In this document: one piece after another, positions 31,820 through 33,257 of the stretch
Layout of the letters: the number at the start of each line of letters is the position of its first letter
Position numbering within the stretch: position 1 is the first letter of the stretch
NCBI GenBank assembly: GCA_008080815.1
Contig: VMDM01000037.1
Span: 1 to 33,257, forward strand
Reading direction: 5' to 3'
Length of the DNA: 33,257 nucleotides
From: Candidatus Nitrosopumilus sp.
Lineage (GTDB): Archaea; Thermoproteota; Nitrososphaeria; Nitrososphaerales; Nitrosopumilaceae
Translations under genes and position numbers: made by a program
The notes under the pieces: model-generated
The model's input: only the letters and a program-made list of their open reading frames with translations
Told to the model about the DNA's origin: nothing
The model's database searches: none

Positions 31820-32407
31820 ATGAATATTAGAAAAGCCACAATCTCTCGAAATACAAAGGAGACTAGCATCAATGTCTCAGTTAATCTTGATGGTTCTGGA
31901 AACACATCAATTAAAACTGGAATTAATTTCTTGGATCACTTGATTGTTTCCTTTGGAAAACACAGCATGATGGATCTAAAAGTTAATGCAAAATCAAATG
32001 ATGGTATTGAACACCATTTGATTGAAGATACTGCAATTACAATTGGATTGGCAATAGACAAAGCATTGGGAAATCGTTCAGGAATTACTAGATTCAGCTA
32101 TGCTTCAGTTCCTATGGATGAATCACTTTCAGAAGCCTCAATTGATCTTGTAAAAAGACCATTTTGGAAACTAACACTATCCATTAAACGTAACAAGATT
32201 GAAGATATCTCTAAAGAAGATTTGGAACACTTTTTCCAATCATTACTACAGAATCTCAATAGCTGTATTCACCTTACTGTAAAGTATGGGGAAAATGATC
32301 ACCACAAAGTTGAATCTGCAATCAAATCACTAGCTGTAGCTTTTAGAAGTGCATGTTCACAAGACAAAAAACAAAAAGGAATTCCAAGCACTAAAGGTTC
32401 AATGTAA
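31820..32407 (+). CDS. hisB: Imidazoleglycerol-phosphate dehydratase
   Basis: Manganese enzyme dehydrating imidazole-glycerol phosphate to imidazole-acetol phosphate. 195 residues from ATG at 31820; an in-frame GTG at 31811 would add three residues and cannot be excluded. Family motifs: [30 protein letters not shown] with the metal-binding Glu-His-His, and [20 protein letters not shown] with the second His-His-x-x-Glu. It is monofunctional, with no phosphatase domain, as in other archaea. It follows the HAD gene by 26 bases, the only real gap in the operon. The stop overlaps the hisH ATG by one base. Confidence 0.95.
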   Translation: MNIRKATISRNTKETSINVSVNLDGSGNTSIKTGINFLDHLIVSFGKHSMMDLKVNAKSNDGIEHHLIEDTAITIGLAIDKALGNRSGITRFSYASVPMDESLSEASIDLVKRPFWKLTLSIKRNKIEDISKEDLEHFFQSLLQNLNSCIHLTVKYGENDHHKVESAIKSLAVAFRSACSQDKKQKGIPSTKGSM

Positions 32408-33009
32408 TGGTCAGTGTTGCAATATTTGATTACGGTGCAGGCAATATATTTAGTCTGAAAAATTCTCTTGAAAAAGTTGGTGCAACAGTTTCAGTAATTA
32501 CTGATTTTGACAAACCAAATAATTTTTCAGGAATTTTTTTACCTGGTGTTGGAAACTTTGATCCTGCAATGGTAAGCATTTCAAAATCCACCACTTCCTT
32601 TTTGGATTTTGTCAAAGAAACACCTGTTTTTGGAATTTGTTTAGGCATGGAAATGTTTTTCAAACAAAGTCAAGAGGGAATTGAAAAAGGACTAAACGTT
32701 ATTGATGGTGAAGTAATTTCTCTTCCAAATTCTCTTAAAGTACCTCATATGGGTTGGAATGATTTGCAAATCAAAGAACCAGGTGTAATTTTAAATGGTG
32801 TCAAAAATGGTTCATGGGTTTATTTTGTTCATTCTTTTAGAGCCAAACCAGATTCTGAAAGTGTAATAACTGCTGAATCTGATTATGGAATTAAAGTTCC
32901 AGCAGTAGTTGAAAAAGATAATTTCTATGGAACTCAATTTCACCCAGAAAAATCTGGAGATGTTGGAAAAATCATGCTAAAAAATTTTCTTGATGTGTGT
33001 AAAAAATGA
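32407..33009 (+). CDS. hisH: Imidazole glycerol phosphate synthase, glutaminase subunit
   Basis: Supplies ammonia from glutamine to HisF. 200 residues of class I amidotransferase: IFDYGAGNIFSL at the N-terminus, LPGVGNF, the nucleophile cysteine in FGICLGMEMFF, and the His-Glu dyad in GTQFHPEKSGDVG. HMGWN and VYFVHSF are further HisH marks. It overlaps hisB by one base and hisA by four. Its intact glutaminase contrasts with the missing one in CobQ at 5106. Confidence 0.96.
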   Translation: MVSVAIFDYGAGNIFSLKNSLEKVGATVSVITDFDKPNNFSGIFLPGVGNFDPAMVSISKSTTSFLDFVKETPVFGICLGMEMFFKQSQEGIEKGLNVIDGEVISLPNSLKVPHMGWNDLQIKEPGVILNGVKNGSWVYFVHSFRAKPDSESVITAESDYGIKVPAVVEKDNFYGTQFHPEKSGDVGKIMLKNFLDVCKK

Positions 33010-33257
33010 AAGTAATTCCCGCAATTGATCTAATGAGTGGTCAAGTAGTACGACTATACAAAGGAGATAAAAACCAAAAAACCATTTACAGTGAGGATCC
33101 CGTATCTGTTGCTAAACAATGGGAACAAGACGGTGCTGACATACTTCATCTAGTCGACCTTGATGCAACATTGGGAATAGGCTCAAATATTGAAGTAATT
33201 AAAAAAATTCTAAGCGAAGTAAAAATTCCGGTTGAAGTAGCTGGGGGTCTTAGAGAT
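33006..33257 (+). CDS. hisA: Phosphoribosylformimino-AICAR ribotide isomerase HisA (3' partial)
   Basis: The first 84 codons are present; the gene runs off the window. VIPAIDLMSGQVVRLYKGD with the catalytic Asp (D8), LHLVDLDATLG and VEVAGGLRD are HisA marks; the N-terminus LMSGQVVRL favours HisA over the paralogue HisF. It overlaps hisH (ATGA). hisF and hisI/hisE are expected beyond the end. Confidence 0.93.
   Translation, partial: MKVIPAIDLMSGQVVRLYKGDKNQKTIYSEDPVSVAKQWEQDGADILHLVDLDATLGIGSNIEVIKKILSEVKIPVEVAGGLRD

Noticed and set aside
1-33257. Mobile elements, prophage, CRISPR arrays, rRNA
   Set aside because: No transposase, integrase or phage gene, no regularly spaced direct repeats and no rRNA-like stretch was seen; nearly all DNA is assigned to core genes.

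Overview
This AT-rich, gene-dense window is chromosomal core DNA of an ammonia-oxidising Thaumarchaeota (Nitrososphaerota), probably close to Nitrosopumilus. Archaeal information-processing genes (L44e, S27e, Csl4, thermosome, Dph2, TiaS, initiator tRNA-Met with an intron) sit beside a cobalamin operon using the archaeal guanylyltransferase CobY, an archaeal MptE-type pterin enzyme and mevalonate-pathway HMG-CoA reductase. The lineage is inferred from gene content and protein character, not from a search. I see no insertion sequence, prophage, CRISPR array or rRNA.

Layout. 1-1408: tail of a zinc-ribbon (DUF5679-like) protein, a Lys/Pro-tailed helical protein, a 285-base non-coding gap and a 69-residue protein. 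1403-3948 (minus): aspartate-semialdehyde dehydrogenase, an Lrp/AsnC regulator and heme O synthase. 4030-8212 (plus): five-gene cobalamin operon (threonine-phosphate decarboxylase, CobQ, CbiB, CobS, CobY) with overlapping starts and stops; its CobQ lacks the glutamine amidotransferase domain. 8195-8670 (minus): S27e and L44e. 8740-13059 (plus): adenine-deaminase-like protein, thermosome, ROK kinase. 13060-15794 (minus): DUF2024, two conserved-looking unknowns and GMP synthase. 15830-17449: divergent mptE and folP separated by 33 bases. 17495-19428: IMP dehydrogenase and a small membrane protein. 19425-20792 (minus): prephenate dehydratase and Csl4. 20873-22551: medium-chain dehydrogenase/reductase and a TPR protein. 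22546-25036: Dph2, TiaS and the initiator tRNA. 25119-27468: PQQ-type sugar dehydrogenase and a class II HMG-CoA reductase. 27507-33257: histidine operon hisG-hisD-hisC-HAD phosphatase-hisB-hisH-hisA, with hisA cut by the window end.

Themes. The window carries much of the late cobalamin pathway, most of histidine synthesis, purine steps (guaA, guaB, ade-like) and two consecutive pterin steps. Intergenic spaces are very short, convergent genes often overlap at their stops, and several promoter-proximal genes start with GTG or TTG about 25-35 bases after an AT-rich TATA-like element, as expected for leaderless archaeal transcripts. The most unusual items are the CobQ without its glutaminase domain, a 15-nt bulge-helix-bulge intron in the D-loop of initiator tRNA, a bacterial-type class II HMG-CoA reductase, a crotonyl-CoA-reductase-like MDR enzyme, and a HAD protein likely to be the histidinol-phosphate phosphatase.
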